Notes: generated from the letters alone by a model not told the origin. 64,000 nucleotides of DNA from Amanita rubescens (GCA_015039365.1 WION01000028.1:124001-188000), one strand, 5' to 3'; positions 36,886 through 48,262 are shown, numbered from the stretch's first letter. Numbers and translations: made by a program.

Positions 36886-38306
36886 GCGACGGTAACACCC
36901 AATTTCCGTGTATGACGTCGCGCAGCCCTCACCTCACGATAGAAACAGGAATTCCATCAGACTCGGTCCACGTTCAGCCTGTCCAGCACATATTGTGCAG
37001 TCCTCGGAATTAGATGTGCATTCTCATTAGCGTCACTAACCTGGTTCAAGGTTCTTCAAGAAGTTCTTGGTATATCTATGATAGAACGGTGGCGTTCTTG
37101 AAAGCGCTGGTGCCTCAGGAATTTGGAGAGATTAAGGGCCTTGCGCAGAAAGTGTCGGGTTTGAAGGTGGGATTGGGGGGAGCGAAGGGGAAGAAGGGGG
37201 GAAAGGGGGAAAGGGGGAGGATGGCGAACTTGCAGTGGGGTTCCGCATCGGTTGCCTGAGAGTCTGGGGTGCCGAATGGAGAAGTAGGTAGGACTGGAAC
37301 AGCCATAGTCTCGACACGGATTTACACAGGATTACACCCTATTACTACTCTCCCGCTTGATTAGGCAGGATTAGGCACGGTACCCACGCCAGGCAGGGGT
37401 GGTTTCATGATGGCGTGCCAAAAAAGGCAAGGCCAGTAATACTAACATTTCGGTTTCACACTGGTGAGATTGTCTTTCTCCAACGTCTCCCGCATGTCCT
37501 CATCCCGTTGAGTAGCCTCAACCAATTCAAAGTTGGCGACTGGGATACCGGGACACGCTGACTCGCTCGTCGGAAGTTGCCTGCGTCACGTGATGCGTAA
37601 AAAGCGTTCACACGGGAACTCACCATCATTAATCCTGTCTAACGGTCATCAAACGCGCCACACTTGGCCATGTTGGTCATGCGTTCAAAGTGGTGGTACT
37701 GGCCAACGAGGTCGCGAAAGGCATGCCTGGACAGGATAACTTGCCAGCATTTTAATTACCAATGTGCGTATTTTGTCCTTCATTGAGTGCAATGAGCGGC
37801 AGTAAGAGACGTATCTGTAGTAGATCAGAGTATCAGAGATTGGTGACTTGGCAGACGTTGCCAATATCATTAATCAGCTATATATTCCGCATTGCCACTT
37901 GCCAAATGTCAAACTTGACTTGAAAACTCCAAAGTATATTTATTGCAAGTCTCAAAGTCTGTGCCCTTGGTGCAATTTCATGCGTACGCCGTCCGTCATG
38001 CCAGCACTGTAGCGTCAGCTCATGCTTTGTACATGGCGTCCTTTGGCCGTAGGGTAACGCGGTAATGAACGATGTCGAGGGTCCAGATGATTAAATACTT
38101 GTCGCTGATCGGACAAAATTCTTCCTGAACGCTTCAAACGTAATGATTTACTGCCAATTCAAATATTATATTGACAATACAGTTTCAGCTTGCAACCGTC
38201 CATAGCATGAGAACAGCTTTGCGGTGCACATATAAATCTATATTCAGAGCGCCACGGCAAGGAGAGCTATACAAAAAGGTTCATGATCCCTATCAATCAC
38301 CCCAGC
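36886..38306. other. Region without a recognised gene
   Basis: One plus-strand frame at 37014-37259 contains VAFLKALVPQEFGEIKGLAQ followed by a Gly/Lys-rich tail. It looks like a gene end but matches nothing I can name. The rest is AT-richer sequence; 38225-38306 is the upstream region of secreted paralogue 4. Confidence 0.35.
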
Positions 38307-38314
38307 TATAAAAG
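38307..38314 (+). promoter_or_regulatory. TATA box of secreted paralogue 4
   Basis: TATAAAAG 156 bp upstream of the ATG, followed by CATCCTCATGTAAGAAACCCC, the leader sequence conserved in all four paralogues. Confidence 0.55.
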
Positions 38315-38469
38315 TAGACGTGGTTCCTCACTGTCTCGCTGTGCCGTGCATCCTAACATTCATCCTCATGTAAGAAACCCCGTCTCCTATCACGAGTCCT
38401 CCACTCTGACGTTGTATCCGCAATAGACAGGGCTGGTCCCGTATCCCCACGCAAACTAATTTTAACATC

Positions 38470-39302
38470 ATGCATCTTTCAGTCTTCGTCTCTGTTATCG
38501 CCGTTCTGGTCTCCAGCTTGTCAACTTATGCAGCACCTTATGGAACCCCCGGAACATTCCTCGATATTGAACAACGCAGTCCAGCACCGTTATTTGAACC
38601 TCTGGCTGAACGAGGGCAACTTCTTCAACCACGTGCCGACTCTGTCAGTAGTTCTCCCTGAAAATTACGACGTGCTTAATGTCTATTTTTAAAAGGAACA
38701 TCATGGACAAGTGCCAGCTCATCAACAACACTCTTCAACGACACATCCGGCGGAGACTGAGAATGAGGCGTAGGTTTCTCGGTGTTTATTCAAATGATCG
38801 GTTACTAAACCTAGCGGTCCTAGTCCCGGGCCTGCTCGCCCAGTTCATCTTACTTCTCGTTCGTTTTCCGGGAGTAGTACTAGTGGTCGCAACAGGGCTG
38901 TGGATTCCCCTGCAATGTTCGGACACTGGGCAGTCATGGTTGGCGACCATTATTACGAGTTACTCTTCAACCACCAAGTTCCTAATGAAGCCAGCACCAG
39001 TCAGAGTGTCCAAGGGCAAGGAATTAGGTTGAATGTTGGCAACACGCCCATGCCTGCCGGTTGGCGTGAGCCTGAACCCCAGGGTACGACTACGTGGACT
39101 GACGCGCAAATTCGTACCGCAGGTGAGCTCGCACTTGTAAATAATGAGAAGGTTAAATAATCCCCTCCATGAAGCTGAACAGTTGATCACTCAAATGAGT
39201 AGCCGCAGCTACCATATTCTCACGAACAACTGCCATAATTTCGCCAATGACCTTATCAGGTGCATCACAGGAGGTCGGAGACACAACTGTATGGTAATGT
39301 AA
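38470..39302 (+). CDS. Secreted His...Asn-Cys-motif protein, paralogue 4
   Basis: Exons 38470-38643, 38696-38769, 38815-39122 and 39175-39302 give 227 residues. Signal peptide MHLSVFVSVIAVLVSSLSTYA; then APYGTPGTFLDIEQRS, HWAVMVGDHYYELLFNH, GIRLNVGNTPMP and LTNNCHNFANDLIRC. It has one extra intron (38644-38695) relative to paralogues 1-3. The last intron (39123-39174, 52 bp) matches the position of the second intron of the others and must be spliced to keep frame. It is the most diverged copy, lies in the opposite orientation and has no GT61 fragment beside it, so it may be closest to the ancestral locus. Confidence 0.72.
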
Positions 39303-40705
39303 TGCTATCCCTACCATACTACGGTTGGCGCTGGGAGATGCAGGGAGCAGAAATACGTACCAGGGATGTACTACTTTATCTAAAACATGGTTACCATGTT
39401 CAATATCCTGGCAGTGTAAGAAAATGAGCGTGTCATCTCTAGACTCTAACATCTCGTTGGAGTGACACATCGGTCACTCGTTCGCTTCCACAGGCTACAA
39501 ATTCATCTTCTATATATTCGCGTCTCCGCCAATTCATCATAAGCTAACCAACCAACAAACTATGAAAAAGATGAGGGCAGAACTGGTGGATCACTGCCAA
39601 CATTTACCATGGTCCACGGCCTGGCGATATGCCGCGGAGGACAAGGCTAAGTTAGAAACCATGGCGTCCTACCATGCAAAGGATGGGCTGTTTAGGCTAG
39701 TATACCACCCAAATGCGACCTCGACGTTTATGAACTCCGTGACATCGGTGCCATCTCCCACCCGATTACAGTCCATCAATAAACGTCAGGTTGGATTTTC
39801 TTTCGCGAGATTCGCGAGTCACCGATGTCCCGTTTGCCGACTCCTGAAGTGGCCCCGGATTCCGAAACCATTCGTACGTCACAATCCAACCTTTTTCTTC
39901 CAGTTGGTCCAAGTCAAGTCAGAAACTCGACGGTATGCCGTCTCTTCAATTCTTCGTGTCCAATCTAACCATTCCCCTAACAGTGATCCTCGTACCGCAC
40001 GTCCATCACTGTTCTCCACCTCGTACCACATCTCAAGCCGCCGCCTCGGCTCCGAAGCGGAAACAGGGAAGAGACAAGATGGATGTGATCGGCGAAACGA
40101 ATAACGATACCGAAGAACGCGTTATTCATACAAAGCAAAGACCCTGTTACTCCGGAGTCCCTTCTGGACTTATTCTTCCACTCCTTTCACAGCGCGACCA
40201 GAGGGTTTATGAAGTTGCTCCATTCGGAAGTTTATGAACACGAAACGATGATTGGCGTCACACCTCGTCGCCAGTCCCAAAACAGCCAAGCCTCATTTGG
40301 GTCTAGATCTATGACGTGATTTCGAAACACAAAGCGGAGGTCGGTGCGTTCCCTCCACAAATAAATTTGTGTAACGAAAAATAGGTATTATGCAGGGTAC
40401 TAAAGATTTCACGCATTACAGAATCGATACAACATGGCCGTAACGCCGTAACAGTGTCCATCATCGGCGGATGCATCTGGTGATTAATTAGGGTTTAAAA
40501 TATCATCAAATTGATAACAAGACGCGGCCCCGGCATTGTGGAGGAAATGCAATTCCCCATACACATCTCCTATCTGGAAGTGCGTTCTCTTGATAGGTCG
40601 GAAAAATGCGATGACGTCCCCGTTCGGATCTTGCAACTGAGTAAGTGGTAAGTGTTCACCGATAGTAATGTCTAAGGTAATTAATGTAAGTGACATTCAG
40701 TGCAG
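39303..40705. other. Region without a recognised gene
   Basis: A 180-residue plus-strand frame starts at an ATG (39562, KKMRAELVDHCQHLPWS), but similar coding-like phrases occur in the other two frames and no family is recognisable. It may be a decayed gene. Confidence 0.35.
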
Positions 40706-42085
40706 TCAGGCCAAACCTTGAGGCACGCCTCCCCTCCACTGCTCAATACGACGACTGTCTTCGCCGGCTTTCTTGAGATGCCGGTTTTTAGCAGCTCGCG
40801 TATTTGCCCAATTGAATAACATTATATCGTCCTCATCCCATATTCCCTGGCCATCTGATTCCATCACCCCTGCTCCGGCTCCGGCTCCGGCCCCAGCTCC
40901 ACCTCCACCACGAATTCTGGCTGCCTGGAGCTTCCCAACTGTGGCAGCCCTGTCGTGTATAACTCTTGGTGGTCCTGCTGGTACTGGGACAGGCACCTGT
41001 GGACGAGGAGGGTTGGCAAGTCTCTGAAGGACGTCCTTGCCACGCCCCCAGTTTTTGACGGCTGCGGCACCGTAGTTGTAGTGTAGTAAAAGGGCCGACG
41101 GTTTCCGCTCCCTAGGAAGGTTCCTGAAAGCGGCATCGCTATTGTTTGGAAAAAAGTGCATCGTGGCTGCATCCTGGGATTCCAGCCATTGCAGAGTGTA
41201 ACGGTTACGAGTCGGATAACTGACATCTGGCGAAGTAAATATTCGGTCGGGGCATGGAGGAACGTCTTCGGTTCGAAGAATATGGTTTGGAGTCTGAGAG
41301 GATCGGTGGCAACATATGAATCAGACAAGACAAGCATGTGGACAAATATGACAAACTTTGAGAATAGCTGCAGAGCGTTCATCGAATCCTTGATGTATGG
41401 TCCCGTTTGCAAAGACGCCATTGCGAATATCATTAATATCATTCAGTGCCGCCACACTCTCTCTGTATTTTGGTCGATTCGTTATGATCAGGCGAAGCCA
41501 CTGAAATATGAGCCGAAGGAAGGGAGACGATGAGACATATTCCGAGCAGAAGATTATGGAACGTACATCGGGACCCTGCTTAAATGGAATGATATGTATA
41601 GCAGCTCCATAGTTAGTTCCTGACCACACGCAACAAACATCACGCTCTAGCAAACGGGTGCGAAAGTCGTCACGCGTCGCCGTAGTTTCTGAAGGCACGT
41701 TCGTCCTGGCCTTAATGACCTCGAGGTCGATAACGCGAGCGGGATCTTCGTTGAACCGATAGCATGCCGTAAGTGTCCTGCATGCATGATAGTAATGGCA
41801 TCATGCAAGAAACGTACCCAGTACATCATCTAGAACATAATAATATATCTGCTGGTCCACGATGTCTCTGTCGGTATTGATCTCGTCACCATCGAATTCA
41901 AGAGCCAGTACGCCTTCAGCGCCGAGGATGCACCAACCAAGGAAGTGGAGATACTTGAGGGACCTCAAACATAAACCATTGATGATATCCAAAGGAATCT
42001 GCAAATAGAAGGCCGAATTCGTATTTTCCTCCCGCAGGAGGACCAACGCAACATAACCTTCGGGAACATCGATGTTCACGTCCAT
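40706..42085 (-). CDS. Fungal HNH-endonuclease-like protein
   Basis: Four exons, 42085-41818, 41745-41567, 41500-41357 and 41293-40706, give 392 residues. The central block FRTRLLERDVCCVWSGTNYGAAIHIIPFKQG and the later NDIRNGVFANGTIHQGFD match the HNH_2-type domain common in Agaricomycete proteins, with the His of HIIPF and the second His in IHQGFD as likely metal or catalytic residues. Introns 2-3 have clear GT-AG ends; the first (acceptor after CAACGAAG) is the least certain boundary but keeps the frame. The C-terminal part holds a (GA)n stretch coded by a GGCTCC-type repeat near 40868-40890. Biological role is unknown; related fungal proteins are numerous and often linked to heterokaryon or defence contexts only by guess. 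Confidence 0.68.
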
Positions 42086-42689
42086 ACTGAGGCTGAGCTT
42101 CGCCGCACATCACCGTCGTGACGTCACATTTGCTGCCGCCGTCTCACTGAGAAATCTTAGCTCGAGCCACTAACTTAAGTGCAAACTCTCCATATGTTGT
42201 TCGTCGTTGATTGGATCGCGGAGGGATGCGCGGTTCGAAGCACCCGCATATGCAGGGATGGGATAAAGGAGTTTGATAGATTGCAAGGTGTCGCGTCCAT
42301 GTTCAAGAGCTTTAGGGAGTTGCTCTGACGAACTGGATATCAGGGGCAACAACGTTGAGAAGCTACTGCCAGAGCTTGGCTTGTTTATGTTGGAGGTGTT
42401 CTTGGAGGATGGGAACGTGTAAGTTCTGGTCTAATTTCGTGGTGTCAAGCTTTTTTTTAACCCATTTTCAGGTTTCGTGTCCAATACTTCGCTTTTGCAG
42501 CACACACCGCCTCCCGAATCGCGTTGACCTCATCATCGTCAAGCTTGACACCAACGACTCCCAACGCCGGCGCAATGGAACACTGCATTAGGGAACCTGA
42601 CATCAAGAATCGAAGATGCTCTTGTGCGGTGATATCAGTTGGTAGTCTCAAGACCACCCGTAAATTTACGGAACAATGATCTAAGATTA
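42086..42689. other. Unassigned region left of the fold-back element
   Basis: A plus-strand stretch at about 42340-42410 reads NNVEKLLPELGLFMLEVFLEDG, and a minus-strand frame at 42657-42457 contains LRFLMSGSLMQCSIAPALG. Neither extends to a recognisable gene. Confidence 0.3.
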
Positions 42690-43990
42690 GCCCCGTATTC
42701 CGATATCAGACTTAGCCTATGTTTTTGGCTACGTGAATAGTATATAGCTGGTAGTCTTAGCCTACTATACTTATAATATATTTATTTACAGTCTTGGGCT
42801 ATGTGTAAGGTACAGTTGATTACAGCAGGCCGGATGGGTGATGTACACAGAAGGGTTGGTGGGTGGTGTGGGGCTTCCGGGAGTGCAAGGTTTTAGGGTA
42901 CACGAGGCTTGGTGGGCGGCGGTGGGCAGTGGTGGGCGGTTTCAGCATGCGTTTGATCACACACAGTGGGCTGTTTGGGGTGTGCGAATCTTTGTTAGCC
43001 TCACTGGGCCTGTGATAGACGTGGTACGCACCTGGACAGCAGTGGGAGCAGCTTGAGGCTTTGTTCGTGGCAGTGGCCTGTTTGGGGTGCGCAGGACTTT
43101 GTTAGCATCGCAGCAGGGAAGGGGTGGGTGCTGTATGCACCTGGATCATTGCAGTGGGCTGTTTTGGGCTTTGTTGAAGGGCGGTAGGAGAGTATGAGGC
43201 GCGCGGGGCTTCGTTTGATGCGATGTTCAGGTGTGGACTCGGAGTCAGAGAACTATCGCAAGTGTGATATGTGACATGTGACACCAATCAGTTGTCCTTT
43301 GTGCTTCGCGTTTCTCTCAGTCTGCCACCACCACCTTCTCGCTCCCATCCCGCCGCTCACCCAGGAATGTATCATCCTACGCCCGCACCCAAGAGGCTGC
43401 CACCCAAACCGCTCCCCCGCTGCCCAGGTGCGTACCGCATCCATCCCAATACCCACCGAGGCTAACAAAGTCCCGCGCAAACAGTGCCTCGTGTGTGACC
43501 CAATGCGCCCCGAAACCCCCCACCGCTGCCCACCCAGGTATGCACCATGTCCATTCCATGCCCAGCGAGGTTAACAAAGCTCCGCGCACCCCAAACAGCC
43601 CAAAAAAGCTCTAGGGTCTGAACCACACCCCCCGCCACCCACTCAAGTGCGTACTGAGCCTATTCCATACCCGGTGAGGCTAACGAAACCCCGTGCACGG
43701 CCGGGTGGTACGTCATTGCGCCAGAACCCTGAATGGGCTAATCACATCTTTTATACTAGGCTCGCTACCGTAAACGTGGATGCGAAAGTTGGTCGTCTTT
43801 GATTTTGCTGGTAGACTTACATCACTTTGTGGCCAAGACAGTCTATCACCTAATCATTATCAATGTAATAGGCTAAGACTATCATGCGAGTTGGACTACT
43901 GTAGGCTTAGACTAATAGCTATGCAAAAACCCAAGGGGAAAGTCTAAGACAACTGTGCCATGAAAACAAGGCATAGTCTTAAGATTATGG
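42690..43990. repeat. Fold-back element with tandem sub-repeats in inverted arms
   Basis: The left arm (about 42838-43160) has repeated units containing CTTTGTTAGCCTCACTGGG and GTACGCACCTGGACAGCAG. The right arm (about 43390-43720) carries the reverse complement, for example CTGCCCAGGTGCGTACCGC and CCACCGAGGCTAACAAAG, in several degenerate copies. Outer flanks (42705-42770 and 43870-43960) also contain inverted CTTAGCCTA/TAGGCTAAG motifs. No transposase is encoded, so it resembles a non-autonomous fold-back or MITE-like element of about 1.3 kb. Exact ends and target duplication were not resolved. Confidence 0.5.
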
Positions 43991-44027
43991 GCTGAAAATG
44001 GTGTCTTGTGTCGCAAAGTTGCATAGA

Positions 44028-44560
44028 TGCTTCCATGTCAACCTACCAATTCCTCGTCGCCATGCGCTAGAAAGACGGTGAGCTGCTCGCCAACGAAGCT
44101 GGAGAGAGCAATCAGAATCGTTGAAAACGGGATCAAGCCGGCGTACGTGTTTGACGGGAAACCACCAGAGTTGAAGACGTGAGTGGTGAGTCTATGTCTG
44201 GTTTTCCTATAGTAGCAAACTCTGACGTCTGTCGCGTCTCCTAGCTCTCAATACGGTTCGAAAGGCGGAAAGAGGCGAAGAAAGAGGGCGAAGAAGCGAA
44301 AGAAACAGAGACAGCCGAGGACATTTACAGGTTTTCAAGACAGACGAGCCAGCATAATGAAGAGTGTCGAAAACTACTTGCATTAATGGAAATCCCTGTC
44401 GTCATTGTGCGTTTCATTCGGTCAAACATTTTTCGCTCTCATGTCGATCTAGGCACCTTCCGAGCCCGAAGCTCAGTGCACAGAACTGGCAAAAGGTGGA
44501 AAGGTATATGCAACGGCAATCGTCGCGTTCAATATGACCAAAACTCTCATCCGCTCCCTT
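44028..44560 (+). pseudogene. RAD27: Flap endonuclease 1 (FEN1/Rad27) remnant
   Basis: FEN1 removes 5' flaps during lagging-strand synthesis. Fragments in order: [14 protein letters not shown], then a TAG where Gln is expected, [12 protein letters not shown]; a frame change and loss of the HLMGFF segment; [21 protein letters not shown]; after an intron [17 protein letters not shown] and [17 protein letters not shown]; after another intron [21 protein letters not shown]. The sequence then leaves FEN1 before the GSEDMD active-site region. The nonsense codon, deletions and truncation mark it as a non-functional copy. Confidence 0.78.
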
Positions 44561-45261
44561 CTCATCCCTACCGGCTCTCCCGCCGCCGTTTTCCGCCACT
44601 TTAGCATCAACGTCGTCCAACAAAACCACTTGTTACACCCCAATGCCCACCTATCTTCCAAGAAATCACCCCGTATTGCTTCTCCACGAACAACCTCTAT
44701 ACTGCCTTACAGAAGTGACGCCACCGCACGGGTTACATATCCAGGGCCACTCTGATCGGTGAACAAAGTCTATTTCGCGCATTCCCGCGCGTTGACACTT
44801 TTATTGGCTGATCGGATTGTTCGGTGCGTCGATGTCATACCTAGGGGAATTTAGGCATTCCCCGAAGCGATTTCGCCCACTTGCCCTAGATATACATTGT
44901 CAGACCCAGGATATTTGCAGCAAGCGTCAAGCACCTCTGTCGGCAAGGTTGCCGACATTCATCTTTGAGATTCCAGATATGCAATTTCCTCAATCAATCA
45001 CAAGAAAAAGAACTCATGCTTGGACCGTGCTAGTGTGATGCTGATTCTCAGAGCATGCCGTCAAGTCTGCTTGTTTCGCTCGTTGCTAAAGAGGGGTCTT
45101 ATGGTTTATGTAATGCCTATCAGTGCACCTCGACAGCGTGAAATGCGGGTAGTAATAGCCTCTATCGTCAAAATTCGCTTCCGTTGGTATAAGCCTAACT
45201 TTCACTATATGCTGTATTCGGGCTTCATTAAAACGAATATTTTAAAGAGGAATCTATGACC
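44561..45261. other. Region without a recognised gene
   Basis: Short open frames only; it lies between the FEN1 remnant and the inverted helical-gene copy. Confidence 0.35.
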
Positions 45262-45725
45262 AAGCCCATTGCAGATATTCAACAAGCGCACGACGAGGAC
45301 CCCAGCTCCGTCTCGTTTTCCGGAGAATATGCCGTCTACATGCAACGATGCTAGATATATAGCCTCCAGGGCAATCTCAAGAATGGTGATCTTCTCTTTC
45401 AATGCAACTACTATTCCGTTTTTGCACATTTATACATTACCTTTTTTTTATTTTAAAAACTACAATAACTGGAACTTGGTATCTCAACTGTATTTTTTCG
45501 TCATTATATTCGTCGTATCGCATAGATTTTATGTATATCGTATATTATATTCTCGATCTTGTTTATTCGTCGCACAGCATTCCATGTAATTGAACCCAGC
45601 ATGAGAAAAGATGCGCAGAAATTGTCGGAAAGACCAAGAATGATGGTGTTCCATTGTCTTTCCGCGTCGGGGATGCGATTTCCACTGAAGGTCGGAACGC
45701 AAATGTTGTTGAAATTGACCGGAAG
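45262..45725 (-). pseudogene. Unrecognised helical gene, inverted copy D with AT-rich insertion
   Basis: Minus-strand sequence from 45725 to about 45577 matches the 5' exon of copies A-C (AACATTTGCGTTCC, FPDNF-like region). From 45407 to 45262 it matches the KEKITILEIALEAIYLASLHV and GVLVVRLLNICNGL part. Between them lies an AT-rich stretch of about 169 bp (45408-45576) absent from the other copies. The copy ends abruptly within the Crinkler gene's 5' region. Confidence 0.65.
45408..45576. mobile_element. AT-rich 169-bp insertion of unknown type
   Basis: Inserted in copy D exactly where the other copies read CAATGCATTCCATG. GCA flanks both ends, a possible 3-bp target duplication. It is much richer in A/T than its surroundings, with runs such as TTTTTTTTATTTTAAAAAC. 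It could be a MITE-like element or a piece of organellar DNA. Confidence 0.4.
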
Positions 45726-45758
45726 GTTTGCTTACATAACAGCCTTACCACCTGCGCA

Positions 45759-47628
45759 ATGGGCTTTGGTGCCTCGTCGTTGACCACGCCAACAAGCCCG
45801 TGGGCGATATTTTCGACGTGGATGCAGCGCTGAGTCTCGCCATCAATAAACTTAAGAAAAAAATCCTTGCTAGCGAAGATGGTCCAACCGCATTTCGACA
45901 AAGGAAGCTTACGGCGGCCGACATCTTCCTGTGGAAACCAACAGAGGATGTTCCATATGACAAAATCGAGACGACGGAGGCATGGCAGCTAAACCGCGGT
46001 ACAGGTAGAGAGGTTGACGGTAGGGCAATTCTTCTCGGTCCCTTTTCGACCGTCGGGGACGAGTTCAGCAGCCCTCCGCCCGCACGATGCGTGCATGTCC
46101 TCGTGCAGATGCCTCCAAGAGAGGACCGTAACATAGGTATGCGGATGCATCGCTTGTGGACGTTGCCCTGACTTGACTCCAGAAAATGAGTTTAATGAGG
46201 CACCTAATCGCGGGATGAAACGACGACGCGCCGAATCGGACGATCTCATAACGGAAAGAAAGCGTCTGGCCAAAATGGCAAAAAATGCACCGTCTTCTTT
46301 GTCTAAGCCGTCTGCCTTTCAAGATTCAGCTCAACAAGTTGTCGCCTGCAATCGTCCGTTCGATTTTGATACGATTCCCATCACTTTACTCCAAGAGGAG
46401 TTTGGATGTAAAGTCCTTCCATCCCCGAAGTCGCAGGAACTTCTACAAGCTCTCACGGTGGCGGCGTGCAAGTGGCACGAGAACGAGACCAAGCGAAGGT
46501 CCGAAATTCAAGAAGTACTCAACGACGTAGCTGGTCTCAATTTAGCGGCCGAGACCATCGCTGGCACAGAATACAAAACAAATGGAAATCTAAGAGTCAA
46601 TATTATGCCCCCGGTCATTCGGGAATGTAAGAACGAGGCTGGATGCGCACTGCTGGAAGCCATTGCGTATTATGTGCAGTTTCTCGTTAAGGTATTGGAT
46701 AGACGCCGCATGCGCAACCGCTTTCCTTGTATTCTTCTCATCGATACTGGTAAGGTTGTTCATTGCATAACTACCTCAGAGTGCTTTATGATATAAAATA
46801 GGATCATATTTTGGGCTTTACGGCTGCCTATGGACTGGAGAGCATTTACATGTTGAACCTTTGACGCCGTTCTACGATTTAACGATTCATTGGACAGATG
46901 AAAGCGGCAGGCAAGCCATTGCAGCGAGTCTGGATGCTTTTTTAAAAGCTATTCCCCGCCTTGAAGCCCATTATGCCCAACTGGCATCCATTGCACCCAT
47001 CCCCTTTCCAAATCCCTCTCTGCTGGACCGTGCTTATCCGTACAAAACTAGCTACGAAGACGAGAATGGCCAGCATATTAACTTTTCATATCGGTTTCGA
47101 ATTGCCGAAAAACTGGTCTTTGTGGCCGCACCCGACAAGTCTGGTGACAAATATCTAGGTACCTTATGCATTAAGTTCACTAGACGGTATTCGGAGGATG
47201 CCCATCTCTTCCTTGCACAATTGGGCTATGCACCACGACTTCGAGCGGTTATGCGACTCCCTGGTGGATGGAACATGGTTGTCATGGATTACTCGGAATA
47301 TACGCAACTCTGTGACCCAAGGCTTCAAATCTCGGACGAATTGCGACATACAGTAAAGGCCAAAGTTTCAGAAATTGTTCAAAAGTTGCATGATGCCGGG
47401 TTCGTTCATGGCGATATCCGATCTCTAAACGTCCTCGTCGACTGTGGAACTTCGAACAAAGATGGCATCAAGATCCATTTCATAGATTTCGACTGGGCAG
47501 GCCGTCAAAGAGAAGCTGTATACCCAACGCGTGTCAACAAAGTGACAGTTTGGAGGCCAGAAGGTGCTTCAGATGGAAAACCGGTCTTGGTAGAGCATGA
47601 CGTGGCCATGGTTAATCATTTACTGTAG
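45759..47628 (+). CDS. Crinkler (CRN)-family effector with C-terminal kinase-like domain
   Basis: Exon 1 (to 46136) carries the CRN N-terminal ubiquitin-like header: LWCLVVDHANKPVGDIFDVD, LSLAINKLKKKI, ADIFLWKP and the end motif CVHVLVQMPP. Introns at 46137-46182 and 46750-46801 lead to exons 46183-46749 and 46802-47628. The last exon is a CRN D2-type kinase: FGLYGCLWTGEHLHVEPLTP, GTLCIKFTRRYS, FVHGDIRSLNVLV (catalytic loop) and IHFIDFDWAGRQ (metal-binding DFD). CRN proteins are host- or nucleus-targeted proteins in oomycetes and some fungi; a role as an effector here is inferred. No ATG is in frame upstream of DHANKP before a TAA (45753-45755), and duplicated sequence from another gene abuts this point, so the first exon or start is missing or unusual. 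The rest of the frame is clean. Confidence 0.78.
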
Positions 47629-47689
47629 TAGTATCTTCACGTGCCATCGCGTCTTATGCTACGCATTCACCCATCTAATCGCCCAGATT

Positions 47690-48262
47690 ATGCGATCGCG
47701 AACAAGCTAACACGCCTCATCTCAATGCAAAACCACCACAGCTTAGTTTATCGCGAAGAAGAACGTGAAATGTTCCCGACCCTCAAGGTTCGCCCGCTCC
47801 TTTATCTATAAACTATCAACTGATCAATCACTTGTCCAGTATTTCGGTGTTGGCTCCATCCCATGGTCGCCTCTCCGCCGCGGTCTTCTTACCCGGCCAC
47901 TGTCCGAAGGCACAACCCGTAGCAAAGTAGATGGGTAAATCAATCCCGTTCCCTTCCTCAACACATTCCCTAACAAGATGGACAGATTCATCGAATCCTA
48001 TTCAAAGTCCGACGCCACGTCCGTTATTGTCAACCGCGTCGAGGAAATCGCAAAGAAGCATCAGGTATCCATGGCGCAGGTGTCGTTAGCGTGGATCATG
48101 TCGAAAGCCACGTCACGGCACCTATCATTGGATCGTCCTCAAGGATGTTATTGGTGAGTGAATCGTTTCAAAAGATTGATTCTATTTTTTTTGACACGAG
48201 TGTATGAAGCGTTCAACTTGCGCCTGAGGAGATCAAGTATCTTGAGGAACCGTATACACCGC
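47690..48262 (+). pseudogene. Aldo/keto reductase gene, C-terminal remnant
   Basis: Exon-like pieces read YAIANKLTRLISMQNHHSLVY and EEEREMFPTLK, then after an intron YFGVGSIPWSPL, then MDRFIESYSKSDATSVIVNR, VEEIAKKHQVSMAQVSLAWI, and finally a short piece, LAPEEIKYLEEPYTPQR, near 48218-48262. These are the C-terminal blocks of fungal aldo/keto reductases, including the MAQVALAW helix. The N-terminal barrel with the catalytic Tyr/Lys is absent, and frames shift after SPL and after AWIMSKA. Non-functional remnant. Confidence 0.75.

Noticed and set aside
37115..37317. Proline/serine-rich minus-strand frames
   Set aside because: They are the antisense of a G/A-rich low-complexity tail and show no splice or start support.
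39123..39174. Premature stop in secreted paralogue 4 after GELALVNNEK
   Set aside because: The stop lies inside the conserved second intron; splicing gives the expected LTNNCHNFAND end.
42838..43720. CRISPR-like or protein-coding interpretation of the repeated units
   Set aside because: Units are degenerate, lie in inverted arrays without uniform spacers, and the host is a eukaryote.
45800..46171. Reading the Crinkler exon as starting at 45800
   Set aside because: The codon there is GTG and conserved header residues (DHANKP and upstream) lie before it in the same frame; a nuclear gene is not expected to start at GTG.
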